A stretch of DNA of 64,000 nt, from contig NC_020829.1 in assembly GCF_000349845.1 (NCBI RefSeq), forward strand, positions 2,177,001 through 2,241,000, given 5' to 3'. Below, piece by piece: positions 18,294-28,339 of the stretch. The notes below the pieces were generated by a model. It ran no database searches, had not been told where the DNA came from, and was given only the letters and a program-made list of their open reading frames with translations. The position numbers and the translations under genes are program-made. Each line of letters begins with the position of its first letter. The stretch's first letter is position 1. The DNA is from Pseudomonas sp. ATCC 13867. GTDB lineage: Bacteria > Pseudomonadota > Gammaproteobacteria > Pseudomonadales > Pseudomonadaceae.

Positions 18294-19328
18294 ATGAGCG
18301 AACCGATCCGCCTGACCCAATACAGCCACGGCGCCGGCTGTGGTTGCAAGATTTCCCCCAAGGTCCTGGAGGTCATCCTCGCCGGCAGCGGCGCGCAGAA
18401 CCTTGACCCGAACCTTTGGGTGGGCAACGCCTCGCGCGATGACGCTGCTGTCTATGCTATCGACGCCGAGCGCGGCGTGGTGTCCACCACCGACTTCTTC
18501 ATGCCGATCGTCGACGATCCCTTCGACTTCGGCCGCATCGCTGCCACCAACGCCATCAGCGATATCTATGCGATGGGCGGCGACCCGCTGATGGCGATCG
18601 CCATCCTCGGCTGGCCGGTGAACGTGCTGGCGCCGGAAATCGCCCGCGAGGTGATAGCCGGCGGCCGCAAGGTCTGCGACGAAGCCGGCATCCCGCTGGC
18701 CGGCGGCCACTCGATCGACGCGCCGGAGCCGATCTTCGGCCTGGCGGTGACCGGCATGGTCGAGAAGCGCTTCATGAAGCGCAACGACACCGCCAGCGAA
18801 GGCTGCAAGCTGTACCTGACCAAGCCGCTGGGCATCGGCATCCTCACTACCGCCGAGAAGAAGGCCAAGCTGCGCGCCGAGGACGTGGGCCTCGCCCGCG
18901 ACTGGATGTGCACCCTGAACAAGCCGGGCGCGCGTTTCGGCAAGCTCGACGGGGTGAAGGCGATGACCGACGTCACCGGCTTCGGCCTGCTCGGCCACTT
19001 GGTGGAAATGGCCGACGGCAGCGGCCTGACCGCGCGCATCCGCTACGATGCGGTACCGCGCCTGGCCAGTGTCGAGCACTACCTGGAAGCCGGTTGCGTG
19101 CCCGGCGGCACCCTGCGCAACTTCGACAGCTACGGCGAACGCATCGCGCCGCTGCCGGAGCTGCACAAGCTGCTGCTGTGCGACCCGCAGACCAGCGGTG
19201 GCCTGCTGGTGGCCGTGGCGCCGGAGGGCGAGGCGCAGTTCCTTGCCGCCGCCGGCGAGCTGGGCCTGGACCTCGCGCCCATCGGCGAACTGGTCGGCCG
19301 ACAGCGTCACGCGGTCGAGGTGGCCTGA
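18294..19328 (+). CDS. selD: Selenide, water dikinase (selenophosphate synthase)
   Basis: A 344-residue enzyme that makes selenophosphate from selenide and ATP. The catalytic Cys16 and Lys19 are in HGAGCGCKI, equivalent to Cys17 and Lys20 of E. coli; this is a Cys rather than a selenocysteine form. [36 protein letters not shown] and [11 protein letters not shown] follow in normal order. The ATG at 18294 matches family length. It overlaps selU by one base (TGATG), giving a selenophosphate-producing and -using pair. Confidence 0.97.
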   Translation: MSEPIRLTQYSHGAGCGCKISPKVLEVILAGSGAQNLDPNLWVGNASRDDAAVYAIDAERGVVSTTDFFMPIVDDPFDFGRIAATNAISDIYAMGGDPLMAIAILGWPVNVLAPEIAREVIAGGRKVCDEAGIPLAGGHSIDAPEPIFGLAVTGMVEKRFMKRNDTASEGCKLYLTKPLGIGILTTAEKKAKLRAEDVGLARDWMCTLNKPGARFGKLDGVKAMTDVTGFGLLGHLVEMADGSGLTARIRYDAVPRLASVEHYLEAGCVPGGTLRNFDSYGERIAPLPELHKLLLCDPQTSGGLLVAVAPEGEAQFLAAAGELGLDLAPIGELVGRQRHAVEVA

Positions 19329-20428
19329 TGCGCGACAACACCCGCCACTACCGCGAGCTGTTCCTCGGCGACGTTAAGATGATGGACGTGCGTGCCCCGG
19401 TCGAGTTCGACAAGGGTGCCTTCCCGCACACCGTGAACCTGCCGCTGATGAACGACAGCGAGCGGCAGAAGGTCGGCACCTGCTACAAGCAGAACGGCCA
19501 GCAGGCGGCCATCGCCCTGGGCCACGAGCTGGTCATGGGCAAGCTCAAGGCCGAGCGCATCGAGGCCTGGGCGGCGTTCGCCAAGGCGAATCCCGAAGGT
19601 TACCTGTACTGCTTCCGCGGCGGCCTGCGTTCGCAGATCACCCAGCAGTGGCTCAAGAGCGAGGCCGGTATCGATTACCCGCGTGTGGTCGGCGGCTACA
19701 AGGCGATGCGCGGCTTCCTCTTCGACACTACCCAGGCGGCGGTGGAAGAGTGCCAGTTCGTGCTGGTGGGCGGCCTGACCGGCACCGGCAAGACCGAGGT
19801 GATCGCCCAACTGGCCAACAGTCTCGACCTGGAAGGCCACGCCAACCACCGGGGCTCCGCCTTCGGTCGCCGTGCCACGCCGCAGCCGGCGCAGATCGAT
19901 TTCGAGAACCGCCTGGCCATCGACATCCTGAAGAAGCGCCACGCCGGCATGGAGCAGTTCGTGCTGGAAGACGAAGGCCGTATCGTCGGCAGCTGCTCGG
20001 TGCCGCTGGAGCTGTACCAGGGCATGCAACGTTACCCGCTGGTGTGGCTGGAGGACCGCTTCGAACAGCGTGTGGAGCGCATCCTCAAGGATTACGTGAT
20101 CGACCTGTGCGCCGACCACATGCAGGTGGTCGGCGAGGAGGGTGGTTTCGATTCCTTTGCCGCCTACCTGCGCAAGAGCCTGTCGGGGATCGTCAAGCGC
20201 CTGGGTGGCGAGCGCTACCAGCGCCTGGCGGCGATCATGGATGCCGCCCTGGAAGAGCAGAAGCGCAGCGGCGCGGTGGACCTGCACCGGGGCTGGATCG
20301 TGGGGCTGCTGGGCGAGTACTACGACCCGATGTACGCCTTCCAGCGCGAGAGCAAGGATTCGCGCATCGAGTTCCGAGGCACCCAGGACGAGGTGGTCGA
20401 GTACTTGCGTTTCCGCGCGGAACGCTGA
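19328..20428 (+). CDS. selU: tRNA 2-selenouridine synthase SelU (MnmH)
   Basis: A 366-residue two-domain enzyme. An N-terminal rhodanese domain carries catalytic Cys95 in [12 protein letters not shown], and a P-loop domain has [14 protein letters not shown] near residue 155. SelU geranylates 2-thiouridine at tRNA wobble position 34 and then replaces sulfur with selenium from selenophosphate. Its start overlaps the selD stop, so selenophosphate supply and use are coupled. No selA, selB or selC is in this window. It ends 4 bases from the convergent thermonuclease-like gene. Confidence 0.96.
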   Translation: MRDNTRHYRELFLGDVKMMDVRAPVEFDKGAFPHTVNLPLMNDSERQKVGTCYKQNGQQAAIALGHELVMGKLKAERIEAWAAFAKANPEGYLYCFRGGLRSQITQQWLKSEAGIDYPRVVGGYKAMRGFLFDTTQAAVEECQFVLVGGLTGTGKTEVIAQLANSLDLEGHANHRGSAFGRRATPQPAQIDFENRLAIDILKKRHAGMEQFVLEDEGRIVGSCSVPLELYQGMQRYPLVWLEDRFEQRVERILKDYVIDLCADHMQVVGEEGGFDSFAAYLRKSLSGIVKRLGGERYQRLAAIMDAALEEQKRSGAVDLHRGWIVGLLGEYYDPMYAFQRESKDSRIEFRGTQDEVVEYLRFRAER

Positions 20429-20432
20429 GTCC

Positions 20433-20888
20433 TCAGGGCGCGCGCCAGAGGCCGATGCGGCGCGCCCGCGCTTCCTGTTCCTCGAACGCGTACTGGCCTT
20501 GCTCCTCGGCGTCCTGCTCGTCGGCCGAGCGCCAGCGCGCCAGGCCGACGCTCAAGAGCGCGCGCCCGGCATCCAGGGTCTGGCCGCAGCCGGGGCAGTC
20601 CGCCGGTTCGACCCAGACGGCTGCGCGCAGCGTGCCGTCCGCTTGGCGTTGCGCCGCGCGCAGGCTGGCCGTCCGGCCCAGGGCCAGCCGTTGCAGGGTT
20701 TCCCGGGCACGCTGGGCGAATGGCTCGTCCGGCGCCTCGATGCCGCGCAGATGGATGCTCCGGGACAGGCCGTCGTCGCCCCGGCAGGTGAGCCGGTCGC
20801 CGCTGTCGATGGCGCTGACCCGGCACTGTTCGTGCGCCAGCGCGGCGCCGGACAGGGAGAGCAGCAGGATGGAAAGAATGCGTCGCAT
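20433..20888 (-). CDS. Thermonuclease (SNase)-like exported protein
   Basis: A 151-residue protein with a signal peptide (MRRILSILLLSLSGAALA) and a strand-rich core. HEQCRVSAIDSGDRLTCRGD and IHLRGIEAPDEPFAQRARE resemble the staphylococcal-nuclease fold, followed by a shortened region and WRSADEQDAEEQGQYAFEEQ-type ending with LW, as in SNase-like proteins. The Glu usual after the (T/A)P in the active-site loop is Asp here. Two extra cysteines (CPGCG) are unusual. GGAGG precedes the 20888 ATG. Probably periplasmic; nuclease activity is uncertain. Confidence 0.75.
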   Translation of the reverse strand: MRRILSILLLSLSGAALAHEQCRVSAIDSGDRLTCRGDDGLSRSIHLRGIEAPDEPFAQRARETLQRLALGRTASLRAAQRQADGTLRAAVWVEPADCPGCGQTLDAGRALLSVGLARWRSADEQDAEEQGQYAFEEQEARARRIGLWRAP

Positions 20889-20904
20889 GGGGCCTCCGCC
20901 GGAT

Positions 20905-20930
20905 GAGCGCCAGCATAACCGCTGGCGCTC
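20905..20930 (-). terminator. Strong hairpin after the aldo/keto reductase gene
   Basis: GAGCGCCAGC-ATAACC-GCTGGCGCTC, a perfect 10-base stem between the reductase stop and the next minus-strand gene. No T-run follows on the minus strand, so termination may be partial. Confidence 0.5.
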
Positions 20931-20947
20931 GCTCGCGGGGCGCCGGT

Positions 20948-21940
<993 letters not shown>

Positions 21941-21997
21941 GCTGGATTCTCCGGAAAGTGGGGCGCGGATTCATTCTTGTTGTTTGACATGCATGGA

Positions 21998-22019
21998 TAA
22001 ACCGGCTGCTTGTGGTTTA
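21998..22019. promoter_or_regulatory. Inverted repeat TAAACC-N10-GGTTTA
   Basis: A perfect 6-base inverted repeat in the intergenic DNA between the aldo/keto reductase and LysR genes. Spacing and AT-rich arms fit a LysR-type binding site; the binding protein is inferred from position only. Confidence 0.45.
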
Positions 22020-22054
22020 ACTATTTGGCGTGAATGAATAATCGGAGCGTCGTC

Positions 22055-22954
22055 ATGGATCGTCTGCAGGCCATGCAGGTGTTCACCCGCATCGTCGAGC
22101 TCAGGGCCTTCGGCAAGGCGGCGGACAGCCTGCAACTGCCGCGCGCCAGCGTGACCCAGCTGATCCAGCAACTGGAGGCGCACCTCGGCGTGCAACTGCT
22201 GCGGCGCACCACCCGCCAGGTCAGCATCACCGCGGATGGCCAGGCCTACTACGAGCGTTGCGTGCGGCTGCTGGAGGACCTGGAGGAGGCGGAGAACTGC
22301 TTCTCCGATTCACCGGACAACCCGCGCGGTAAATTGCGTGTCGACCTGCCCAGCTCGCTGGGACGGCTGGTGGTGATCCCGGCGTTGCCGGCGTTCTGCC
22401 GCCGCTACCCGCAGGTCGAACTGGAACTGAGCCTCAACGATCGCCAGGTGGACCTGGTGCGCGAGGGCGTGGATTGCGTGCTGCGCGCCGGCGAGCTGCC
22501 GGACTCCAGCCTGGTGGGCCGGCGCATCGCCGAGCTGGAGCAGCTCACCTGCGTGAGTCGTTCGTACCTTGCGGAATATGGCCGGCCGGCGCATCCGGAT
22601 CGTCTGGCCGGGCACCTGGCGGTGAATTACCAGTCGGCGTCCAGCGGGCGCATCTTCGACCTGGAATTTCGTTTCGACGGCGAGCTGCGCACCACCCGGT
22701 TGCCGAGCCGGATCACGGTGAACAACGCCGATGCCTATATCGCCGCCTGCCGTGCCGGTTTCGGAATGATCCAGGCGCCGCGCTATCACCTGTGCGACGG
22801 GCTGGCCAGTGGCGAGCTGGTGGAGGTGCTGGAGCAATGGCGGCCACCGCCGCTGGCATTGAGCGTGTTGTATCCGGTGCGGCGGCAGATGTCGCGGCGG
22901 TTGCGGGTGTTTTCCGATTGGTTGGCGCAGTTGTTCGCGGAGCGGAGTGGGTAG
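22055..22954 (+). CDS. LysR-family transcriptional regulator
   Basis: A 299-residue regulator with an N-terminal winged HTH (MQVFTRIVELRAFGKAADSL, RASVTQLIQQLEAHLGVQLL, RTTRQVSITADG) and a periplasmic-binding-like effector domain (PRGKLRVDLPSSLGRLVVIP). GGAG at about 22044 supports the ATG at 22055 rather than the one at 22034. It is transcribed away from the aldo/keto reductase gene, the usual LysR/target layout. The effector is unknown. Confidence 0.92.
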   Translation: MDRLQAMQVFTRIVELRAFGKAADSLQLPRASVTQLIQQLEAHLGVQLLRRTTRQVSITADGQAYYERCVRLLEDLEEAENCFSDSPDNPRGKLRVDLPSSLGRLVVIPALPAFCRRYPQVELELSLNDRQVDLVREGVDCVLRAGELPDSSLVGRRIAELEQLTCVSRSYLAEYGRPAHPDRLAGHLAVNYQSASSGRIFDLEFRFDGELRTTRLPSRITVNNADAYIAACRAGFGMIQAPRYHLCDGLASGELVEVLEQWRPPPLALSVLYPVRRQMSRRLRVFSDWLAQLFAERSG

Positions 22955-22970
22955 GCGCGGTTCCGTAAGG

Positions 22971-23053
22971 GTTCGCGAGCAAGCTCGCTCCTACGAAGAG
23001 CGGGACGCCAACCTGTAGGACCGAGGGGGACGCCCAGTCCTTGCTCGCGAACC
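22971..23053. repeat. REP pair: canonical and long-loop
   Basis: An inverted canonical REP (GTTCGCGAGCAAGCTCGCTC then CTAC) at 22971-22994 and a long-loop REP (GTAGGACCGAGGGGGACGCC then CAGTCCTTGCTCGCGAAC) at 23016-23053. It lies between the LysR gene and tpx. Confidence 0.85.
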
Positions 23054-23108
23054 TGCCGTGCTCCGGAATATTCATCCGCATATCCGAGCGTTCCACTCAG
23101 GCAAGCCG

Positions 23109-23117
23109 TGCTAGGAT
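23109..23117 (+). promoter_or_regulatory. Candidate extended -10 for tpx
   Basis: TGCTAGGAT matches the extended -10 form, 78 bases before the tpx ATG. No convincing -35 hexamer is visible. Confidence 0.35.
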
Positions 23118-23194
23118 TTGCCCCCGGCCCCGATTCCTCGGGCGGCGTTGGCACTGTGCCAGCGCTACCACCCCTCACCAGAAGGATCCAAGCA

Positions 23195-23695
23195 ATGGCT
23201 CAAGTCACCCTCAAGGGCAATCCGGTTTCCGTCGATGGCAAGCTGCCGCAGAAAGGCGAGCAGGCTCCGGCCCTCGCGCTGGTCGCTGGCGACCTCTCCG
23301 ACGTCACCCTGGAAAACTACGCCGGCAAGCGCAAGGTGCTGAACATCTTCCCCAGCGTCGACACCCCGACCTGCGCCACCTCCGTGCGCAAGTTCAACGC
23401 CGAGGCCAGCAAGCTGGCCAACACCGTAGTGCTGTGCGTTTCCGCTGACCTGCCGTTCGCCCAGGCGCGCTTCTGCGGCGCCGAGGGTCTGGAGAACGTG
23501 GTCAACCTGTCCACCCTGCGTGGCCGCGAGTTCCTCGCCAACTACGGCGTGGCCATCTCCAGCGGCCCGCTGGTCGGCCTGGCTGCCCGCGCAGTCGTGG
23601 TGCTGGACGAGCAGAACAAGGTGCTGCACAGCGAGCTGGTTGGCGAGATCGCCGACGAGCCGAACTACGCCGCCGCCATCGCCGCCCTGGCCTGA
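23195..23695 (+). CDS. tpx: Thiol peroxidase Tpx
   Basis: A 166-residue atypical 2-Cys peroxiredoxin. Peroxidatic Cys60 is in [14 protein letters not shown] and resolving Cys94 in [12 protein letters not shown], the same spacing as E. coli Tpx (61 and 95). It reduces H2O2 and alkyl or lipid hydroperoxides with thioredoxin. GAAGGA before the ATG supports this start, and the length is standard. It is a single-gene unit; the mux efflux operon starts about 200 bases later on the same strand. Confidence 0.98.
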   Translation: MAQVTLKGNPVSVDGKLPQKGEQAPALALVAGDLSDVTLENYAGKRKVLNIFPSVDTPTCATSVRKFNAEASKLANTVVLCVSADLPFAQARFCGAEGLENVVNLSTLRGREFLANYGVAISSGPLVGLAARAVVVLDEQNKVLHSELVGEIADEPNYAAAIAALA

Positions 23696-23722
23696 CGCCG
23701 CCGCTTTCGTGAGAAAGCCGGG

Positions 23723-23740
23723 CCGACCCGCCAGGGTCGG
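23723..23740 (+). terminator. Hairpin downstream of tpx
   Basis: CCGACCC-GCCA-GGGTCGG, a perfect 7-base stem 28 bases after the tpx stop. No T-run follows, so it is only a possible terminator. Confidence 0.4.
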
Positions 23741-23897
23741 TCCGTCAGGTCGGGAACCCTTCCGGCCAATCCGGGTCGCAATGCCCCGGCAATTCGTAAC
23801 TCCCGGTAAATCAAAGGTAAATAGCGGGTAAAGAGACTTTGCCTGCGGCCAGGCTGTGCTTATCGTTCAGCCTCGTTATCCTCTCTTCTTTTTCGCC

Positions 23898-25220
23898 ATG
23901 ACGACGACCATGACCCCAAGCAAAGGAACGCCCTCGAAACTCCGCACCCTGCGCCCCTGGCTTTTCACCGCGATCATTTTCGCCGGTGTGGTGGGGCTGA
24001 TCATGTGGCTGCATTCGACGTCCAGCGGGGCGCCGGCGGCCCAGGGTGGGCGCGGCGGGCGGCCGAGTCCGGGGCAGATGGCGGCGGGGCAGGGCACTGC
24101 GGTGACCGTCAGCGTCGCGCCCGCCCTCAAGGGCGACCTGCCGGTGCACTATCACGCGCTGGGTACCGTCACGGCCTACAACACGGTCAACGTCCGCGCG
24201 CGGGTCAGCGGCCAACTGGTCAAGGTGCCGTTCCAGGAAGGCCAGGAGGTGAAGGCCGGCGACGTCCTCGCGGTGATCGACCCGCGTCCGTTCCAGGCCG
24301 CGCTGGACCAGGCCCAGGGTACGCTGTTGCAGAACCAGGCGCAGTTGAAGAACGCGCAGATCGACCTCGCGCGCTACAAGGGCCTGTACGCCGAGGATTC
24401 CATCGCCAAGCAGACCCTGGACACCCAGGAAGCCCTGGTGCGCCAGTACGAAGGCACCCTGAAGACCAACCAGGGCCAGGTCAGCGATGCCAAGCTCAAC
24501 CTCGAATTCACCCAGGTGCGCGCGCCCATCTCCGGCCGCGTCGGCCTGCGCCAGGTGGACGTGGGCAACCTGGTCACCTCCGGCGACACCACGCCGCTGG
24601 TGGTGATCACCCAGGTCAAGCCGATCTCCGTGGTCTTCAGCCTGCCGCAGCAGCAACTCGGCACCATCGCCCGCGAACTCTACGGCGACAAGCCGGTGCC
24701 GGTGCAGGCGCTGGACCGCAACCAGAACCAGACCCTGGCCAGCGGCGTGCTGAAGACCCTGGACAACCAGATCGACACCACCACCGGCACGGTCAAGCTC
24801 AAGGCCGGCTTCGATAACGACGACCACAAGCTGTTCCCCAACCAGTTCGTCAACGTGCGCCTGCTCGCCGAGACCCTGCAGGGCGTGCTGACCATCCCGG
24901 CCAACGCCGTGCAGCGTGGCAACGACGGCACCTACGTCTATAAGGTGGGCGAGGAAGACAAGGCCAAGCGCCAACTCGTCACCCTGGGCACCAGCGAGGG
25001 CGAGCGGGTGGTGGTCAGCGAGGGCCTGAAGGAAGGCGACCGCGTGGTCGTCGAGGGCACCGACCGCCTGCGCGACGGCATGCGCATGAACATCGTCGCC
25101 TCCGACGAGAAGGCCCGCGCCGCCGCCAGCGAGGAAGGCGACAAGTCCACCGCCAAGCCGTTCGGCTCGGGCAATGCCGTCCAGAGCGACCCGGCCCAGG
25201 ACAGCGGTAAGAGCGAATGA
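23898..25220 (+). CDS. muxA: RND efflux adaptor, MuxA/MdtA type
   Basis: A 440-residue membrane-fusion protein. One N-terminal membrane helix ([20 protein letters not shown]), a lipoyl/barrel-sandwich domain split around a helical hairpin ([40 protein letters not shown]), then beta-barrel and membrane-proximal domains. It links inner-membrane RND pumps to the outer-membrane channel. It overlaps muxB by 4 bases. The two consecutive RND pumps downstream identify the MdtABC/MuxABC type. The start is uncertain: ATGs at 23898 and 23910 both lack a good ribosome site. Confidence 0.9.
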   Translation: MTTTMTPSKGTPSKLRTLRPWLFTAIIFAGVVGLIMWLHSTSSGAPAAQGGRGGRPSPGQMAAGQGTAVTVSVAPALKGDLPVHYHALGTVTAYNTVNVRARVSGQLVKVPFQEGQEVKAGDVLAVIDPRPFQAALDQAQGTLLQNQAQLKNAQIDLARYKGLYAEDSIAKQTLDTQEALVRQYEGTLKTNQGQVSDAKLNLEFTQVRAPISGRVGLRQVDVGNLVTSGDTTPLVVITQVKPISVVFSLPQQQLGTIARELYGDKPVPVQALDRNQNQTLASGVLKTLDNQIDTTTGTVKLKAGFDNDDHKLFPNQFVNVRLLAETLQGVLTIPANAVQRGNDGTYVYKVGEEDKAKRQLVTLGTSEGERVVVSEGLKEGDRVVVEGTDRLRDGMRMNIVASDEKARAAASEEGDKSTAKPFGSGNAVQSDPAQDSGKSE

Positions 25221-28200
25221 ACCCGTCACGTCTGTTCATCCTGCGGCCGGTCGCCACCACGCTGTTGATGGTGGCAATCCTGCTGTCGGGGATCATCGCC
25301 TACCGCTTCCTGCCGATCTCGGCGCTGCCGGAGGTGGACTACCCGACCATCCAGGTGGTGACCCTGTACCCCGGCGCCAGCCCGGACATCATGACCTCCT
25401 CGGTGACCGCGCCGCTGGAGAACCAGCTGGGGCAGATTCCCGGCCTCAACGAGATGTCCTCCACCAGTTCCGGCGGCGCTTCGGTGATCACCCTGCAGTT
25501 CAGCCTGGAGGTGAACCTCGATGTCGCCGAGCAGGAAGTCCAGGCGGCGATCAACACCGCGCAGAGCCTGCTGCCCAAGGACCTGCCGAACCAGCCGGTG
25601 TACAGCAAGGTGAACCCGGCGGACGCGCCGATCCTCACCCTGGCAGTAATGTCGCCGGACATGCCGCTGCCGCAGATCCAGGACCTGGTGGACACGCGCC
25701 TCGCGCAGAAGATTTCGCAGATTTCCGGCGTCGGCCTGGTCAGCATCAGCGGCGGCCAGCGTCCGGCGGTGCGCATCCGCGCCAACCCGGCGGCGCTCGC
25801 CGCGGCGGGGCTGAGCCTGGAAGACCTGCAGACCACCGTCACCAACAACAACCTCAACGGCCCCAAGGGCAGCTTCGACGGCCCGACCCGCTCCTCGACC
25901 CTGGACGCCAACGACCAGCTCAAGTCCGCCGATGCCTACCGCGACCTGATCATCGCCTACAAGAACGGCTCGCCGCTGCGCGTGCGTGATGTGGCGAGCG
26001 TGGAGGACGACGCCGAAAACGTGCGCCTGGCGGCCTGGGCCAATGCCTCGCCGGCGGTGGTGCTGAACATCCAGCGCCAGCCGGGGGCCAACGTCATCGA
26101 AGTGGTGGACAGCATCAAGAAGATGCTCCCGCAGTTGCAGGCGACCCTGCCGGGCAGCCTGGAAGTGACGGTGCTCACCGACCGCACCACGACCATTCGC
26201 GCCTCGGTGGCGGACGTGCAGTTCGAGCTGTTCCTCGCCGTCTGCCTGGTGGTGATGGTCACCTTCCTGTTCCTGCGCAATATCTCCGCGACGCTGATCC
26301 CCAGCTTCGCCGTGCCGCTGTCGCTGATCGGCACCTTCGGCGTGATGTACCTCGCCGGCTTCTCGATCAACAACCTGACGCTGATGGCGCTGACCATCGC
26401 CACCGGCTTCGTGGTGGACGACGCCATCGTCATGGTGGAGAACATCGCGCGCTACCTGGAGCAGGGCGACCCGCCGCTGGAGGCCGCGCTCAAGGGCTCG
26501 AAACAGATCGGCTTCACCATCATCTCGCTGACCTTCTCGCTGATCGCTGTGCTGATCCCGCTGCTGTTCATGGGTGACGTGGCGGGCCGGCTGTTCCGCG
26601 AGTTCGCCATCACCCTGGCGGTGGCCATTCTCATCTCCGGCTTCGTTTCCCTGACCCTGACGCCGATGCTCAGCGCCAAGCTGCTGCGCCATGTCGAGCC
26701 GGAGAAGGAAGGGCGCTTCGCCCGTGCCGCCGGGCGCTTCATCGAGCGGATGATCGAGCGCTACGCCGCCGCCTTGCGGGTGGTCCTGCGCCATCAGGGG
26801 CTGACCCTGCTGGTGGCCATCGGCACCCTGGCGTTCACCGCGCTGCTCTATGTGGTCATGCCCAAGGGCTTCTTCCCGGTGCAGGACACCGGGGTGATCC
26901 AGGGCATCGCCGAGGCGCCGCAGTCGATCTCCTTCCAGGCGATGGCGGGCCGCCAGCAGGACCTGGCCAAGGTCGTGCTGCAGGATCCTGCGGTGGAGAG
27001 CCTGTCGTCCTTCATCGGTGTCGACGGCACCAACGCCACGCTCAACACCGGGCGTCTGCTGATCAACCTCAAGCCCCACGCCGAGCGTGACGTGACCGCC
27101 AGCGAGGTGATCCAGCGCCTGCAGCCGGAGCTGGACAAGGTCCCCGGCATCCGCCTGTACCTGCAGCCGGTGCAGGATCTGACCATCGAAGACCGCATCG
27201 CCCGCACCCAGTACCAGTTCACCCTGCAGGACGCCGACCCCGAGGTGCTGTCCGAATGGGTGCCGAAACTGGTGGACCGTCTGGAGCAACTGCCGGAACT
27301 GGCCGACGTCGCCAGCGACTGGCAGGACAAGGGCCTGCAGGCCTACATCGATATCGACCGCGACACCGCTTCGCGCCTGGGCGTGAGCCTGTCGAGCATC
27401 GACAGCGTGCTGTACAACGCCTTCGGCCAGCGGCTGATCTCCACCATCTTCACCCAGGCCACCCAGTACCGCGTGGTGCTGGAAGTGGCGCCGGAGTTCC
27501 AGATCGGCCCGCAGTCGCTGGAAAACCTCTACGTGCCGTCCAGCGACGGCACCCAGGTGCGCCTGTCGAGCCTGGCCAGGGTCGAGGAGCGCCATACCCT
27601 GCTGGCGGTCAACCACATCGCCCAGTTCCCGGCGGCGACCATCTCCTTCAACCTGGCCAAGGGCGTCGCCCTGGGCGAGGCGGTGCAGGCGATCCGCGAC
27701 GTCGAGGTGCAGATGGAGATGCCGGTCAGCCTGCAGGGCAGCTTCCGCGGCGCGGCGCAGGCGTTCGAGGCGTCGCTGTCGAATACCCTGCTGCTGGTGC
27801 TGGCCTCCATCGTCACCATGTACATCGTGCTCGGCATCCTCTACGAGAGCTTCATCCACCCGGTGACCATCCTCTCCACGCTGCCCTCGGCGGGCGTGGG
27901 CGCGCTGCTGGCGCTGATGCTGGCGGGGCAGGACATCGGCATCGTGGCGATCATCGGCATCATCCTGTTGATCGGCATCGTGAAGAAGAACGCGATCATG
28001 ATGATCGACTTCGCCCTCGACGCCGAACGCAACGAAGGCAAGCCGCCGCACGAGGCCATTTACCAGGCGTGCCTGCTGCGCTTCCGGCCGATCCTGATGA
28101 CCACCATGGCCGCTCTGCTCGGCGCGCTGCCGCTGATGCTCGCCGGCGGCGCCGGCGCCGAACTGCGTCGGCCGCTGGGTGTGACGATGGTCGGCGGCCT

Positions 28201-28339
28201 GCTGCTCAGCCAGTTGCTGACCCTGTTCACCACGCCGGTGATCTACCTGTACTTCGACCGCCTCGCCGCGCGCTGGGCCGCCTGGCGCGGCCGCCACGGG
28301 CTTGACGTGAACAGCATCGATCCGGCGGAAAGATCCTGA
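25217..28339 (+). CDS. muxB: RND efflux pump MuxB/MdtB type
   Basis: A 1040-residue HAE1-type RND transporter with twelve membrane helices and two large periplasmic loops. The N-terminus ([20 protein letters not shown]) and the TM4 Asp pair in [16 protein letters not shown], needed for proton coupling, are present. Its best relatives are the heteromeric MdtB/MuxB subunits. It works with MuxC as a mixed trimer to expel drugs such as aminocoumarins and beta-lactams in known systems. The last base of the stop is shared with the muxC start. Confidence 0.95.
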   Translation: MNPSRLFILRPVATTLLMVAILLSGIIAYRFLPISALPEVDYPTIQVVTLYPGASPDIMTSSVTAPLENQLGQIPGLNEMSSTSSGGASVITLQFSLEVNLDVAEQEVQAAINTAQSLLPKDLPNQPVYSKVNPADAPILTLAVMSPDMPLPQIQDLVDTRLAQKISQISGVGLVSISGGQRPAVRIRANPAALAAAGLSLEDLQTTVTNNNLNGPKGSFDGPTRSSTLDANDQLKSADAYRDLIIAYKNGSPLRVRDVASVEDDAENVRLAAWANASPAVVLNIQRQPGANVIEVVDSIKKMLPQLQATLPGSLEVTVLTDRTTTIRASVADVQFELFLAVCLVVMVTFLFLRNISATLIPSFAVPLSLIGTFGVMYLAGFSINNLTLMALTIATGFVVDDAIVMVENIARYLEQGDPPLEAALKGSKQIGFTIISLTFSLIAVLIPLLFMGDVAGRLFREFAITLAVAILISGFVSLTLTPMLSAKLLRHVEPEKEGRFARAAGRFIERMIERYAAALRVVLRHQGLTLLVAIGTLAFTALLYVVMPKGFFPVQDTGVIQGIAEAPQSISFQAMAGRQQDLAKVVLQDPAVESLSSFIGVDGTNATLNTGRLLINLKPHAERDVTASEVIQRLQPELDKVPGIRLYLQPVQDLTIEDRIARTQYQFTLQDADPEVLSEWVPKLVDRLEQLPELADVASDWQDKGLQAYIDIDRDTASRLGVSLSSIDSVLYNAFGQRLISTIFTQATQYRVVLEVAPEFQIGPQSLENLYVPSSDGTQVRLSSLARVEERHTLLAVNHIAQFPAATISFNLAKGVALGEAVQAIRDVEVQMEMPVSLQGSFRGAAQAFEASLSNTLLLVLASIVTMYIVLGILYESFIHPVTILSTLPSAGVGALLALMLAGQDIGIVAIIGIILLIGIVKKNAIMMIDFALDAERNEGKPPHEAIYQACLLRFRPILMTTMAALLGALPLMLAGGAGAELRRPLGVTMVGGLLLSQLLTLFTTPVIYLYFDRLAARWAAWRGRHGLDVNSIDPAERS

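Noticed and set aside
23723..23740. Treating the hairpin after tpx as an attenuator of the mux operon
   Set aside because: It lacks a T-run and any leader peptide; the position fits tpx 3'-end protection at least as well.
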